Positions 1 through 8,644 of a DNA stretch of 64,000 nt are shown piece after piece. The stretch is from Lysobacter sp. (GTDB lineage Bacteria; Pseudomonadota; Gammaproteobacteria; Xanthomonadales; Xanthomonadaceae). The notes under the pieces are model-generated. The model ran no database searches and was not told the origin of the DNA. It saw only the letters and a program-made list of their open reading frames with translations. Position 1 is the first letter of the stretch. Each line of letters starts with the position of its first letter. The stretch covers positions 2,123,444 through 2,187,443 of the forward strand of contig JABFRN010000001.1 in the NCBI GenBank assembly GCA_013141175.1. Direction: 5' to 3'. The translations under genes were made by a program, and so were the position numbers.

Positions 1-717
1 GATGACCGGCGTGTAGCTGTGCTTCGAATCGGCGCCACGGGTGATCTTCGTGGGATCCGCACCGTGCTGCAGCAGCCAGTAGGTCTGCTCGAAACCACCG
101 CGACCGCTGTACCAGTCGATCGGCCGTCCCGACCACGACGCGCCGTGGATGTCCGCGCCGCGTTCGATCAGAAGCTTCACGTTCTGCCACTGGTTCTGTT
201 TGATGAAGGCGATATACGTCAGCGGTTCATCGTTGCCGTTGCGGGTGTTCGGGTCGCCGCCATGATCGAGCAACAGTCGCAGGTAGATCGGATCCTCTTC
301 CTGCGCCGCGTAGACCATCGCGTTTTCGTAGCTGAAGTAGCGGCCACCGCTGCCGTCCTTGTACTGCTTGTCGACGTATTCCGGGCGGCGCGCATCGGGG
401 TCGGCGCCGTTGTCCAGCATCGCTTTCAGCCCTTCGGGATTGCGCGTGTATACCGGCCATGCGATCAGCGGCAGGCCTTCGTCCCTGGCGAAGATCGTGT
501 CGGGGTCGACCTTCTCGTCGCGCATCAGTCGGCGGATGGTGTCGGTCTGTCCGTGCTCGGCCGCGATCGCCAGTTCCAGGCCTTTGCCTTCGAACCTCCG
601 TTCCGCGCCGTGCTCGGAGCGACGGCTGTCGTCCGAAGCCGATAGCGGCGCTGCGCACCCGCTCAGGGTCGCGATGATCAGCAGGGCGATCGCCCAACGG
701 GAGAACGACAGGCGCAT
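1..717 (-). CDS. Ankyrin-repeat lipoprotein, putative immunity protein (3' end outside window)
   Basis: The reading frame runs from an ATG at 717 to the window edge without a stop (239 codons seen). It starts with a lipoprotein signal: charged MRLSFSR, a hydrophobic stretch, then lipobox LSGC with Cys21. Ankyrin-type repeats follow, for example the NGADPDAR, HGGDPNTRNG, RGADIHG and HGADPTK turns. It is divergent from the lipase-like effector at 847, 129 bases away. Ankyrin lipoproteins are known immunity partners of phospholipase toxins of type VI systems, and type IV effectors of Xanthomonadales are protected by periplasmic lipoproteins. The immunity role is inferred from this pairing; an ordinary ankyrin lipoprotein is the alternative. 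Confidence 0.8.
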   Translation of the reverse strand, partial: MRLSFSRWAIALLIIATLSGCAAPLSASDDSRRSEHGAERRFEGKGLELAIAAEHGQTDTIRRLMRDEKVDPDTIFARDEGLPLIAWPVYTRNPEGLKAMLDNGADPDARRPEYVDKQYKDGSGGRYFSYENAMVYAAQEEDPIYLRLLLDHGGDPNTRNGNDEPLTYIAFIKQNQWQNVKLLIERGADIHGASWSGRPIDWYSGRGGFEQTYWLLQHGADPTKITRGADSKHSYTPVI

Positions 718-846
718 GGCGGGCCGGGTGGGGGAAGAGCCGACGCAATAAATAGCAGAAACCCGGGCCTGCGGTATGAATCGGGCCGGATGCTATCAAC
801 GGATACGCTAGGATGGGAGCAAACGCCCGTGCCCAGGAGCTGCACC
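718..846. promoter_or_regulatory. Divergent promoter region of the immunity/effector pair
   Basis: This 129-base gap separates the divergent lipoprotein and effector genes and must hold both promoters. The effector ribosome site AGGAG is at 835-839. I see no convincing operator. Confidence 0.4.
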
Positions 847-3255
847 GTGACCGAGCCCACTCAGGATGCCGTACGCGCCGAGCGCGAAATTCAGGACCGT
901 TTGCTCTCCGGGCTGCGTGGCGCCGGCAAGGGTGGCGAGGCGGACAAGCTTGCGCAGGGGTATCACGCGCAGCGCATGGCCGGCCTGGCGGAGGACGTGT
1001 ACGAATCCGCGCGCGGCGAAGGCAAGCCCCCGGCGGGCTGGACCCGCGCCAGCGAACACCCCGAGCAACTGCGCGCACTGGCGCCGCAGCTGACCGACAA
1101 GCAGATCGCCGACATGCTGCATCCGGACAAGTCCGGCTATCGCGCCGAAGTCTATCTCCCCGACAAATCCGTGCTCGGGCCCGATGCCAAACCGGTGCTG
1201 GTCTTCAAGGGTTCCACCGGCGCGATCGTGGACCCGGCCGCACCGGGCGGTCGCCGCGAAAGCGCCTCGGAAGATTTCCTCGCCAACAACATCCCGCAGG
1301 GATTGGGGCTGAAGACCGATTACTACGATCGCGCCATGGATGCCGCACGGCTGCTGCAGCGCCAACCGGATTTCAAATTCGAGATCGCCGGTCACTCGCT
1401 GGCCGGCGGCATGGCCTCTGCGGCGTCGGCGGTGACCGGTGTCGAAGCCACCACGTTCAACGCCGCCGGGCTGCATCCGAACACCGCGCAGCGCTATGCC
1501 CAGGAGAACGGGCTGACCGTCTACAACCCGCGCGACACGGTGAAGGCGTACCAGGTCGGCGGCGAAATGCTCACCGACGGACAGGCCGGCATCCAGCAGA
1601 TGAACGCCGCGCGTCGCGTCCAGGCCGGCATGCTGGCGAACGATGTCGCCACGCTGATGGAAACCCCCGGTGCCAAACAGATGGTGCAGGGCAAGATCGA
1701 CGACCTGCTGCCGCCGCACGCGCGCCGCGCCGCGAACGACACCATCGACTATCTCGCCACGCATTCGGGCAATCAGGCGCTGCGCAACCTGCCGACCGCA
1801 GCGGGCGAGATCCAGCCGCTGCTCGCGCCGAAGACCCGCGATGAACAGGGGCATCTGGTCCATCGTCCGAACGAACTCGCACTGAGCGAACTGGCGGCCT
1901 ACGCCGGCCCGTTGACCAATGTGCTCAGCGCCACCGCGATGAGCGCGCGCGCCGGCCGCGCGGTCGGCGAAGTGGTGCAGGCGCAGGGCCAGGTCGCCGA
2001 AAAAGGCCTGCACCTGGTGGGACAGGGCCTGAACACCACGGCGCGCATCCAGGGAGAAACCGGTGCATTGATGACGAACACCGTCGGTGTCCTCGGCAGC
2101 ACCACCGTGCGCGGCGGTGGCGAAGTCACCGCGCAGGTGCGCCTGCAGGCCGGCAATGTCGAGGCCGGCATCGATCATCTGCAAGGCAAGACCCAGCAGA
2201 CGGCGACATCGTGGACCGCCAGCGCGATGCGTTTCGGCGCGAAGATCCTTCCCGACGGCGCCGAGAAATGGGTCGGTCAACAGGCGCAGGGCATCGAGAG
2301 CTACGGCAACGAAGCGATGCGCCGCAACCAGCAGGAAGCGCAGCAGGCGCGCACCGCCGCGCAGGGCGACGCGACCGCGATCCGCCACGGCACCCAGGGC
2401 GTCGCGACCAACATCGACCACAGCGCAGCCGCGTTGGCCAATGCACAGCGTCAGCTCGGTCAGCAGACCGGCGCGGTGCTGCAGCAGGGCGCGGATGCGG
2501 CCGGACACGGGATCCGTTCGGTCGCCGACAAGGCGCCTGCCGCCGGCATGGTCGTCGGCGGTGCCGTCGGTGGCCTGACCTCCACCGTCGCCACGCACTT
2601 GCCGGTGAATCCGCACAACACGGCCAACCTGTACGAGACCATCACGGTGCTGCAGCGCGGCCAGGCGGTCGCGGGCGAAGCTGTGTTCCGTCATGGCATG
2701 GCGGCTTCGGTCATTCCCAGTCTGGATGCGGTGGTGGAGAAGCAGGAACGCGCAGCGAAGCAATCGCTCGCGCCCGCGCATCCGAATCATCCGATCGCGC
2801 CGGATGGCATGGCCCCCTCGACGCCGACGCCCATCCCGCAGCGCACCGGCATGCTGCTCGATCATCCCGCGCATCCCAGCAACGCCATGTTCAATGACGC
2901 CCGGCAAGGCGTGCACGCCATCGATCAGCGTTTCAACCGCACCCCGGACGACAGCAGCGACCGACTCGCCGGCACGCTCACCGCCGAAGCGCACAACGCA
3001 GGGTTGTCGCAGATCCGTCGCGTCGATATGAGTCCGGACAACACCCGCGTCTTCGCGATGGATACCGCCGATCCGAATGCGGCGCATCAGCGTGTCGCGT
3101 TCACGGAGGTCACGCGCGGCATGCAGCAATCGCTGGTGGCCAGCACCCAGCAGGTCGACCGCGTCAACGATCGCGCCGCAGAACAGGCGGCGCAGCAGCC
3201 GGCGTTGCAACAGCCCGAGCAGGAAAGTCCGGCGCGCGCCGCGAAAGTCTCCTGA
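847..3255 (+). CDS. Lipase-like antibacterial type IV effector with XVIPCD-like C-terminus
   Basis: GTG at 847 is chosen as start because AGGAG lies 7 bases upstream (835-839); an in-frame ATG at 790 has no clear ribosome site. The 802-residue product has no signal peptide. An alpha/beta-hydrolase (class 3 lipase-like) segment covers about residues 100-250, with the nucleophile elbow GHSLAGG at 182-188 (Ser184). A long Ala/Gln-rich helical middle follows. From about residue 669 the sequence (LDHPAHPSN, then GVHAIDQRF, LSQIRRVDMS, VFAMDTADP) and the Gln-rich end resemble the XVIPCD domain that recruits effectors to VirD4 in Xanthomonadaceae killing systems. Inferred role: phospholipase injected into rival bacteria. 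No T4SS genes lie in this window. Confidence 0.82.
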   Translation: MTEPTQDAVRAEREIQDRLLSGLRGAGKGGEADKLAQGYHAQRMAGLAEDVYESARGEGKPPAGWTRASEHPEQLRALAPQLTDKQIADMLHPDKSGYRAEVYLPDKSVLGPDAKPVLVFKGSTGAIVDPAAPGGRRESASEDFLANNIPQGLGLKTDYYDRAMDAARLLQRQPDFKFEIAGHSLAGGMASAASAVTGVEATTFNAAGLHPNTAQRYAQENGLTVYNPRDTVKAYQVGGEMLTDGQAGIQQMNAARRVQAGMLANDVATLMETPGAKQMVQGKIDDLLPPHARRAANDTIDYLATHSGNQALRNLPTAAGEIQPLLAPKTRDEQGHLVHRPNELALSELAAYAGPLTNVLSATAMSARAGRAVGEVVQAQGQVAEKGLHLVGQGLNTTARIQGETGALMTNTVGVLGSTTVRGGGEVTAQVRLQAGNVEAGIDHLQGKTQQTATSWTASAMRFGAKILPDGAEKWVGQQAQGIESYGNEAMRRNQQEAQQARTAAQGDATAIRHGTQGVATNIDHSAAALANAQRQLGQQTGAVLQQGADAAGHGIRSVADKAPAAGMVVGGAVGGLTSTVATHLPVNPHNTANLYETITVLQRGQAVAGEAVFRHGMAASVIPSLDAVVEKQERAAKQSLAPAHPNHPIAPDGMAPSTPTPIPQRTGMLLDHPAHPSNAMFNDARQGVHAIDQRFNRTPDDSSDRLAGTLTAEAHNAGLSQIRRVDMSPDNTRVFAMDTADPNAAHQRVAFTEVTRGMQQSLVASTQQVDRVNDRAAEQAAQQPALQQPEQESPARAAKVS

Positions 3256-3284
3256 TCACCCGCGCCGCAGCGCGCGGAGGCGAT

Positions 3285-3449
3285 TCATTCGCTGCCGAAA
3301 TCGATGAACGCCACCGGCACCGCATCGGTGAGCCACACACCGTTTTCGGAACGGAAGAACCCGTGCCCCGCCGCCGCCATTTCGCTGGCGCGCACGATAG
3401 AACAGGCTCCGGCACGCTTGGCGCCGACCTTGAGCCCTGTCCTGACATT
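3285..3449 (-). pseudogene. kptA: 3' remnant of RNA 2'-phosphotransferase (kptA/tpt1)
   Basis: On the minus strand, 54 codons read up to TGA at 3285-3287 and include AAAGHGFFRSENGVWLTD followed by AVPVAFIDFGSE. This matches the end of KptA, the enzyme that removes the 2'-phosphate at tRNA splice junctions (the family ends GH.F...NGVWLT..VP..FI). The upstream three quarters of the gene are missing. The match stops where the 988-bp repeat and its palindrome begin at 3450, and the protease gene follows. I infer the gene was cut when the repeat was copied in. No start codon or ribosome site remains. Confidence 0.7.
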
Positions 3450-3537
3450 CGTCATCCCCGCGAACGCGGGGATCCAGCGTCTTTGCTTGACCGCAAAGGC
3501 GTGAAGCCACTGGATCCCCGCGTTCGCGGGGATGACG
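3450..3537. repeat. Palindromic extragenic element (ATCCCCGCGAACGCGGGGAT type)
   Basis: Two inverted arms, 3450-3477 and 3510-3537, each contain the self-complementary core CCCCGCGAACGCGGGG. They are separated by a 32-base loop that itself holds CTTTGC/GCAAAG. This type of extragenic palindrome is widespread in proteobacteria. A second identical copy lies at 5911-5998. Here it abuts the kptA remnant. Confidence 0.85.
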
Positions 3538-3560
3538 GGGCTTGAGCAAGTGCCGTTCGT

Positions 3561-3580
3561 GCCGGAGAACGTTCTCCGGC
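3561..3580. terminator. Perfect palindrome downstream of the S8 protease
   Basis: GCCGGAGAACGTTCTCCGGC is a perfect 10-bp inverted repeat 27 bases past the protease stop; the same sequence recurs at 6022-6041 after the S1 protease. A T-run (CTTTTC) follows on the plus strand only, so as a terminator for the minus-strand genes it is weak. Confidence 0.4.
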
Positions 3581-3606
3581 GCGACTTTTCTTCCAGATCG
3601 GAATCC

Positions 3607-5868
3607 TCAGAACTGCATCGACCAACTGTCGATATAGCCGGTGTCGCCGCCGATGCTGTCGTTGGCGCGCAGCTTCCACACGCCGTTGGCCACTTCGCTG
3701 CTGGCGTTGATGGTCACCGTCTTGATGATGTTGGTGCCGCTGGTGCGGTTGTGGATGTTGTAGAGCGAGCCGTCCGGGGCGACCAGATCCACGCGCACAT
3801 CGCTGGGGAAGGTGTGGATGATCCGTACCGCCACTTTCAGCGTCGCAGGCGCATTGCCGGTCACGCCGGTCACCGTGATCGGGCTGTCGATGGTGCTGTT
3901 GTCGTTGATCGCGTAATCGGTGAGGTTCTGGAAGAACGCGCCGCCGGTGCCTGCGCTGACGGTCACCGGTTTGGTGACGGTGTGGGTCAGGCCGCCGTTG
4001 TCGGTGACGGTCAGCGAAACCGAATACGTGCCGCCAGCGGCATAGGTCTTGCCGGGATTGGCGAGCGTGGAGGTGCTGCCATCGCCGAAATTCCAGCTGC
4101 GCGAGGCGATGGCACCGCCGGCATCGGTGGAGCTGTCGGCGAAGGTGGCGGTGAGTCCGCTGGTGGTGAAGCTGAAGTTGGCGACCGGCGGCGTATTGGT
4201 GGTGGAGACGGTGACGGACTTGGTGGTGGTGGTGCTGAGCCCGCCGTTGTCGGTGACCTTGAGCGACACGGAATACGTGCCCGCCGCTGCATAGGTGCGC
4301 GAAGGATTGGTGAGCGTCGAGGTGCTGCCATCGCCGAAGGTCCACAGCCGCGAGGCGATGGTGCCGTCGCTGTCGGTGGAGCTGTCGGTGAAGGTGGCCG
4401 TCAGGCCACTGGCCGCGAAGCTGAAGTTCGCGACCGGTGCGGTATTGCCGCCACCGCCACCGACCGCGATCACCGCCTTGTTCGCATCGGCCACGCCCGC
4501 GCCGCATCCGCCGGTGCAGGTGCCGACGAGCGCGCGCGTATTGGCCTTCAGCGTCGATTCGATCTGCGCCGGCGTGAGCGTGGGATTGCGCGAGCGCATC
4601 AACGCTGCCAGGCCTGCGATGTGCGGTGCGGCCATCGACGTGCCCTGCAGGCGCGCGTGGTAGCCGCTGGTGCTGGGGTAGGGCGTGGTGGTGCCGAAAT
4701 TCAGCGTCGACAGCACGCCGTTGGCGGCGGTCGGGCTGGTTTCGCCGCCGGGCGCGGCCAGATCGATCAGCGCGCCGAAGTTGGAGTACGCCGCGCGATT
4801 GCCTTCGCGATCGAGCGCGGCCACGTTGATCACGTTGTTGCAACTGCCCGGACGATGGCCGCTGGCATCGGCATTGGAATTGCCCGCCGCGACCACGACC
4901 ACCGTGCCGCGCGCGACCGCCGCATCGATCGCGGTCTGATACGCCGCATCGCAGGGACCGGTGCCGCCGAGCGACATGTTGATCACCTTCGCGGGCGTGG
5001 CGTTCGCGGGCACGCCCGCGATCGTGCCGCCGGACGCCCAGACGATACCGTCGACGATATCGGACACCAGGCCACCGCAGCGGCCCATCACGCGCACCGG
5101 CTGGATGCGCGCGTTGAATGCGACCCCGGCCACGCCCAGTGCGTTGTTGGTCACCGCGCCGACGGTGCCGGCGACATGGGTGCCATGCCACGAGGAATTG
5201 CGCGCCGTCCACGTCGCGCTGCATTCACCGGCGACGGTCCAGTCGCCTTCGTCCTGCGGGTTCGCATCGCGGCCGTTGCCGTCGCGCGCGCGCGCCGGAT
5301 CGGTGATGAAGTCGTAGCCGGCGATGACGTTGCCGTTGAGATCCGGATGCGAGGTGACGCCGGTGTCGATCACCGCGACCACCACGCCGGTGCCGGTGGA
5401 CAGATCCCACGCCGCCGGCAGATTCATGCCCGAAGCGCCGCCCTGGTAATGCCACTGATCGATGTAGCGTGGGTCGTTGGGCACCAGCGTCGGATACATC
5501 ACCGCATCGGGCTGCACGTATTCGACGTCGGGATCGGCGGCGATGCGGCGCATGAAATCCAGGGCTTCGATGGACGACAGCGCGACGCCATCGATGCGCA
5601 CCAGATCGGCGCCGATGCCGAGCCGGCGCGCGTGACGCACGCTGCGCCCGGTCTGCGTACCGATGCGCGCGGCGCTGCCGGCGGCATTCGTCTGGCGGGC
5701 GAGCGTGGTGCCGGTGCGGTATTTGACGATGAACTGGTCGTGGCGCTGCTGTTGGCCGAGCGCGGCGGTGTAGACATTGCCGGCGAAGGCAGCGGGAGCG
5801 AACGCGGCCGACAGCAGCAGACAGGCGGTGGCCCATGCGCGCGGCGCGGAGGAAGAGCGAAGACGCAT
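3607..5868 (-). CDS. Secreted subtilisin-family (S8) protease with two PKD domains and a P domain
   Basis: The start ATG at 5868 has GGAGA seven bases upstream and opens a clear signal peptide (MRLRSS, hydrophobic core, AFA at about 29). The 753-residue product has a propeptide (about 30-130) and an S8 catalytic domain with triad Asp168 (VIDTGV), His228 (SSWHGTHVAG) and Ser411 (GTSMAAPH), plus oxyanion Asn330. Two PKD repeats follow (about 480-650, with YxVSLxVTDNGG cores), then a P/proprotein-convertase domain to the end (DVRVDLVAPDGS, GDTGYIDSWSMQF). It is exported by Sec and probably secreted by a type II system to digest external protein. Its last part is identical to that of the next gene. 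Confidence 0.93.
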   Translation of the reverse strand: MRLRSSSAPRAWATACLLLSAAFAPAAFAGNVYTAALGQQQRHDQFIVKYRTGTTLARQTNAAGSAARIGTQTGRSVRHARRLGIGADLVRIDGVALSSIEALDFMRRIAADPDVEYVQPDAVMYPTLVPNDPRYIDQWHYQGGASGMNLPAAWDLSTGTGVVVAVIDTGVTSHPDLNGNVIAGYDFITDPARARDGNGRDANPQDEGDWTVAGECSATWTARNSSWHGTHVAGTVGAVTNNALGVAGVAFNARIQPVRVMGRCGGLVSDIVDGIVWASGGTIAGVPANATPAKVINMSLGGTGPCDAAYQTAIDAAVARGTVVVVAAGNSNADASGHRPGSCNNVINVAALDREGNRAAYSNFGALIDLAAPGGETSPTAANGVLSTLNFGTTTPYPSTSGYHARLQGTSMAAPHIAGLAALMRSRNPTLTPAQIESTLKANTRALVGTCTGGCGAGVADANKAVIAVGGGGGNTAPVANFSFAASGLTATFTDSSTDSDGTIASRLWTFGDGSTSTLTNPSRTYAAAGTYSVSLKVTDNGGLSTTTTKSVTVSTTNTPPVANFSFTTSGLTATFADSSTDAGGAIASRSWNFGDGSTSTLANPGKTYAAGGTYSVSLTVTDNGGLTHTVTKPVTVSAGTGGAFFQNLTDYAINDNSTIDSPITVTGVTGNAPATLKVAVRIIHTFPSDVRVDLVAPDGSLYNIHNRTSGTNIIKTVTINASSEVANGVWKLRANDSIGGDTGYIDSWSMQF

Positions 5869-5910
5869 CGTGATTTCTCCATCGATGAAGGGAATGTGGG
5901 CGTTGATGTG

Positions 5911-5998
5911 CGTCATCCCCGCGAACGCGGGGATCCAGCGTCTTTGCTTGACCGCAAAGGCGTGAAGCCACTGGATCCCCGCGTTCGCGGGGATGACG
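5911..5998. repeat. Palindromic extragenic element, second copy
   Basis: Same two-armed palindrome as at 3450-3537, lying 43-130 bases upstream of the S8 protease start, in the leader between the two protease genes. Confidence 0.85.
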
Positions 5999-6898
5999 GG
6001 GCTTGAGCAAGTGCCGTTCGTGCCGGAGAACGTTCTCCGGCGCGACTTTTCTTCCAGATCGGAATCCTCAGAACTGCATCGACCAACTGTCGATATAGCC
6101 GGTGTCGCCGCCGATGCTGTCGTTGGCGCGCAGCTTCCACACGCCGTTGGCCACTTCGCTGCTGGCGTTGATGGTCACCGTCTTGATGATGTTGGTGCCG
6201 CTGGTGCGGTTGTGGATGTTGTAGAGCGAGCCGTCCGGGGCGACCAGATCCACGCGCACATCGCTGGGGAAGGTGTGGATGATCCGTACCGCCACTTTCA
6301 GCGTCGCAGGCGCATTGCCGGTCACGCCGGTCACCGTGATCGGGCTGTCGATGGTGCTGTTGTCGTTGATCGCGTAATCGGTGAGGTTCTGGAAGAACGC
6401 GCCGCCGGTGCCTGCGCTGACGGTCACCGGTTTGGTGACGGTGTGGGTCAGGCCGCCGTTGTCGGTGACGGTCAGCGAAACCGAATACGTGCCGCCAGCG
6501 GCATAGGTCTTGCCGGGATTGGCGAGCGTGGAGGTGCTGCCATCGCCGAAATTCCAGCTGCGCGAGGCGATGGCACCGCCGGCATCGGTGGAGCTGTCGG
6601 CGAAGGTGGCGGTGAGTCCGCTGGTGGTGAAGCTGAAGTTGGCGACCGGCGGCGTATTGGTGGTGGAGACGGTGACGGACTTGGTGGTGGTGGTGCTGAG
6701 CCCGCCGTTGTCGGTGACCTTGAGCGACACGGAATACGTGCCCGCCGCTGCATAGGTGCGCGAAGGATTGGTGAGCGTCGAGGTGCTGCCATCGCCGAAG
6801 GTCCACAGCCGCGAGGCGATGGTGCCGTCGCTGTCGGTGGAGCTGTCGGTGAAGGTGGCCGTCAGGCCACTGGCCGCGAAGCTGAAGTTCGCGACCGG
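5911..6898. repeat. 988-bp direct repeat, copy 2
   Basis: Second copy of 3450-4437, covering the 3' end of the S1 protease gene, the 20-base palindrome at 6022-6041 and the 88-base palindrome at 5911-5998. The two copies flank the S8 catalytic region, so recombination between them would delete one protease. Confidence 0.93.
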
Positions 6899-8197
6899 CG
6901 GCGAATTCGAAGGCGTACCGCCGTTGTCGCCGTTCGGCACCACGCCACCGAAGAAGCTCGACACCTGCGGCCAGATGTAGGCGAACTGCACGCCGCCGTT
7001 CAAGCAGCTGCCGTAGGTCACGTGGTGCAGCGCCAGCACCTTGTTGCTGGTGCGCGAGATCACCGGCGAACCGGAAGAACCGCCTTCGGTATCGCACTGG
7101 TAAGCCGTGTCGCTCAACGTGCCCCACAGATTGTCGTGCAGCGGCACGTCGATGATGCAGCGCGCGCCGCCGACATGGTTGCTGACCACCGCCAATTCCT
7201 TGAGCCTTGCGCCGGGATGCTGCGGGATGGCGATCTGCTCGTTCTGCAGCGGCGTGCGCACGTCCAGGCCCAGATAGCCGAACTGCGAAATCGACGCGAA
7301 GTTGTTGACCGTGAACAGCGCGAAGTCGAGCGAGCCGTGGTTCTTCAGCAGGCTGGCGCCGGTCACTTTGACGGTCGGGCCGGAGGTGGTGCCGCCGCAG
7401 GTCGCGGACTGGTAGTTGAACCACACTTCCGCGGACGCCGCTTCATCGGCGGTGCGGATGCAGTGCTGGTTGGTGAACATGTGGTTGCCGGGGCCGACGC
7501 GCCACGCGGTGCAGTTGCTGCCGCGGGCCAGCACCAGCCGCGCCACCGGACGCGAACGGTCGTAGGCGGTCGGATCGGTGGCGGAATAACAGACCGCCGA
7601 GCGCTTGTCGTTGACGCAGGTCGCGCGCGTGCCGACATCGCCGGTCAGCGCCTCCGGCTGCACGGCGTCCAGCATGTCCTCCGGATAGCCTTCCAGCATC
7701 CGGGTCACGCGCACCGCGTGCGCGCGCGTCCACGGTTCCTGCGCAACGCCGACCAGGCGCACGACCGCGGTCGGCCCGCTGATCGACATCGCCGAAAAAC
7801 TGGTCGTGCCGTTCTGGCCCATCGCCTTGTCGACGGTGAAGCCGTCGCGCTCGCGGTTGCCGTAGCGGTAGACCTCGCGGCGCAGCGGATCCGAGACTTC
7901 GATCGACATGCCCTTCGGCAGCTTGAAGTAATCGAAATGGATCTTGACGAAGGCCGCGTCGAGCGTGTCGATCGTGAACTGCCGCGATGGCGATTTCGAC
8001 AGATCGATGCCGTGGTTCGCGGGCCTTTGTTCGGCGACGCGTCCTTCCTGCGTGCTTGCGGCGACGGTGTTGCCGGTGTTGGCCGCGTTGGCGGAGAACG
8101 CGTTGGCGGAGAGCGCGTTGGTGGAGAAACAGTGCAGCAGGCCGCAGAGCACGGCGGAGGCCACCGTGGCGTGGCCTCGATTCTTGCGAAACGACAT
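6068..8197 (-). CDS. Secreted chymotrypsin-fold (S1) serine protease with two PKD domains and a P domain
   Basis: ATG at 8197 is preceded by AAGGAG and opens a signal peptide. The mature N-terminus carries a short ALSANAFSANAAN repeat. The catalytic domain resembles lysyl-endopeptidase-type S1 enzymes of Lysobacter and Achromobacter: His245 (FTNQHC), Asp291 (SLDFALF) and Ser375 (GGSSGSP), with many cysteines for disulphides. Then come two PKD domains (about 434-605) and a P domain to residue 709, identical in sequence to the C-terminus of the neighbouring S8 protease. The PKD/P part probably aids substrate binding and is removed on maturation. Substrate preference cannot be told. Confidence 0.92.
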   Translation of the reverse strand: MSFRKNRGHATVASAVLCGLLHCFSTNALSANAFSANAANTGNTVAASTQEGRVAEQRPANHGIDLSKSPSRQFTIDTLDAAFVKIHFDYFKLPKGMSIEVSDPLRREVYRYGNRERDGFTVDKAMGQNGTTSFSAMSISGPTAVVRLVGVAQEPWTRAHAVRVTRMLEGYPEDMLDAVQPEALTGDVGTRATCVNDKRSAVCYSATDPTAYDRSRPVARLVLARGSNCTAWRVGPGNHMFTNQHCIRTADEAASAEVWFNYQSATCGGTTSGPTVKVTGASLLKNHGSLDFALFTVNNFASISQFGYLGLDVRTPLQNEQIAIPQHPGARLKELAVVSNHVGGARCIIDVPLHDNLWGTLSDTAYQCDTEGGSSGSPVISRTSNKVLALHHVTYGSCLNGGVQFAYIWPQVSSFFGGVVPNGDNGGTPSNSPPVANFSFAASGLTATFTDSSTDSDGTIASRLWTFGDGSTSTLTNPSRTYAAAGTYSVSLKVTDNGGLSTTTTKSVTVSTTNTPPVANFSFTTSGLTATFADSSTDAGGAIASRSWNFGDGSTSTLANPGKTYAAGGTYSVSLTVTDNGGLTHTVTKPVTVSAGTGGAFFQNLTDYAINDNSTIDSPITVTGVTGNAPATLKVAVRIIHTFPSDVRVDLVAPDGSLYNIHNRTSGTNIIKTVTINASSEVANGVWKLRANDSIGGDTGYIDSWSMQF

Positions 8198-8644
8198 ATC
8201 GACTCCTTGAATTCGCTTTCAAGATGGATTGGCGACCGGTGCGTGGGCACGGCCGCGAGGATTTGATTTCGATCCCGCACAGCACCGTCCGCGCATCGCG
8301 CGACGGCTCCTGCGCCCCGCATCGCCCGCAGCCCTCCCCTCAGAGGCGCGGACGAATCGTCGACCCTCGGGTCGCAGGCCGCCGATGGAAACAACAGGCA
8401 TCGGCTGGACGACACGTTGCGCGCGGTTTCCATGGCGCGTCAACAGCGCAGACGGATCCAGGTGGGGATGTCCGTTCCAGAAAGACACGCGTGCAGTCTT
8501 TGCCGTTGAATATCTGCGTACACGGGTCGAGGCAGATTCAACATTGCAATGCTCGCGTGCGGATCTGGCTGCGATCGCAGGTGTCGGGACGATGTCGTCG
8601 CGGCCGTCCGATGCTGCGATGCACAAGCCACGATCGTGCACGCG
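8198..8644. other. Intergenic region, no gene recognised
   Basis: This 447-base stretch lies between the protease promoter and the rlmF stop. Frames on both strands are open for more than 100 codons (for example 8219-8641 minus) but their translations are Arg/Ala-rich, lack recognisable motifs and have no good ribosome site. It should hold the S1 protease promoter. Confidence 0.5.

Larger units (their letters stand above)
3450..4437. repeat. 988-bp direct repeat, copy 1
   Basis: Matches 5911-6898 at a constant offset of 2461 bases, with no difference found by eye. It contains an 88-base palindrome, a 20-base perfect palindrome, and the stop codon plus about 276 C-terminal codons (two PKD domains and the P domain) of the S8 protease. 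Identity breaks at 4438 (T versus C). Confidence 0.93.

Noticed and set aside
3450-3537. CRISPR-like CCCCGCGAACGCGGGG repeats
   Set aside because: The core resembles a type I repeat hairpin, but there are only two inverted arms per site, no regular spacers and no cas genes.
3532-8266. Two long plus-strand open frames (824 and 757 codons) across the protease genes
   Set aside because: They are antisense to the two proteases, share the duplicated part only because of the repeat, are rich in Arg/Gly/Ala and contain no domain. GC-rich codon bias opens the opposite strand.
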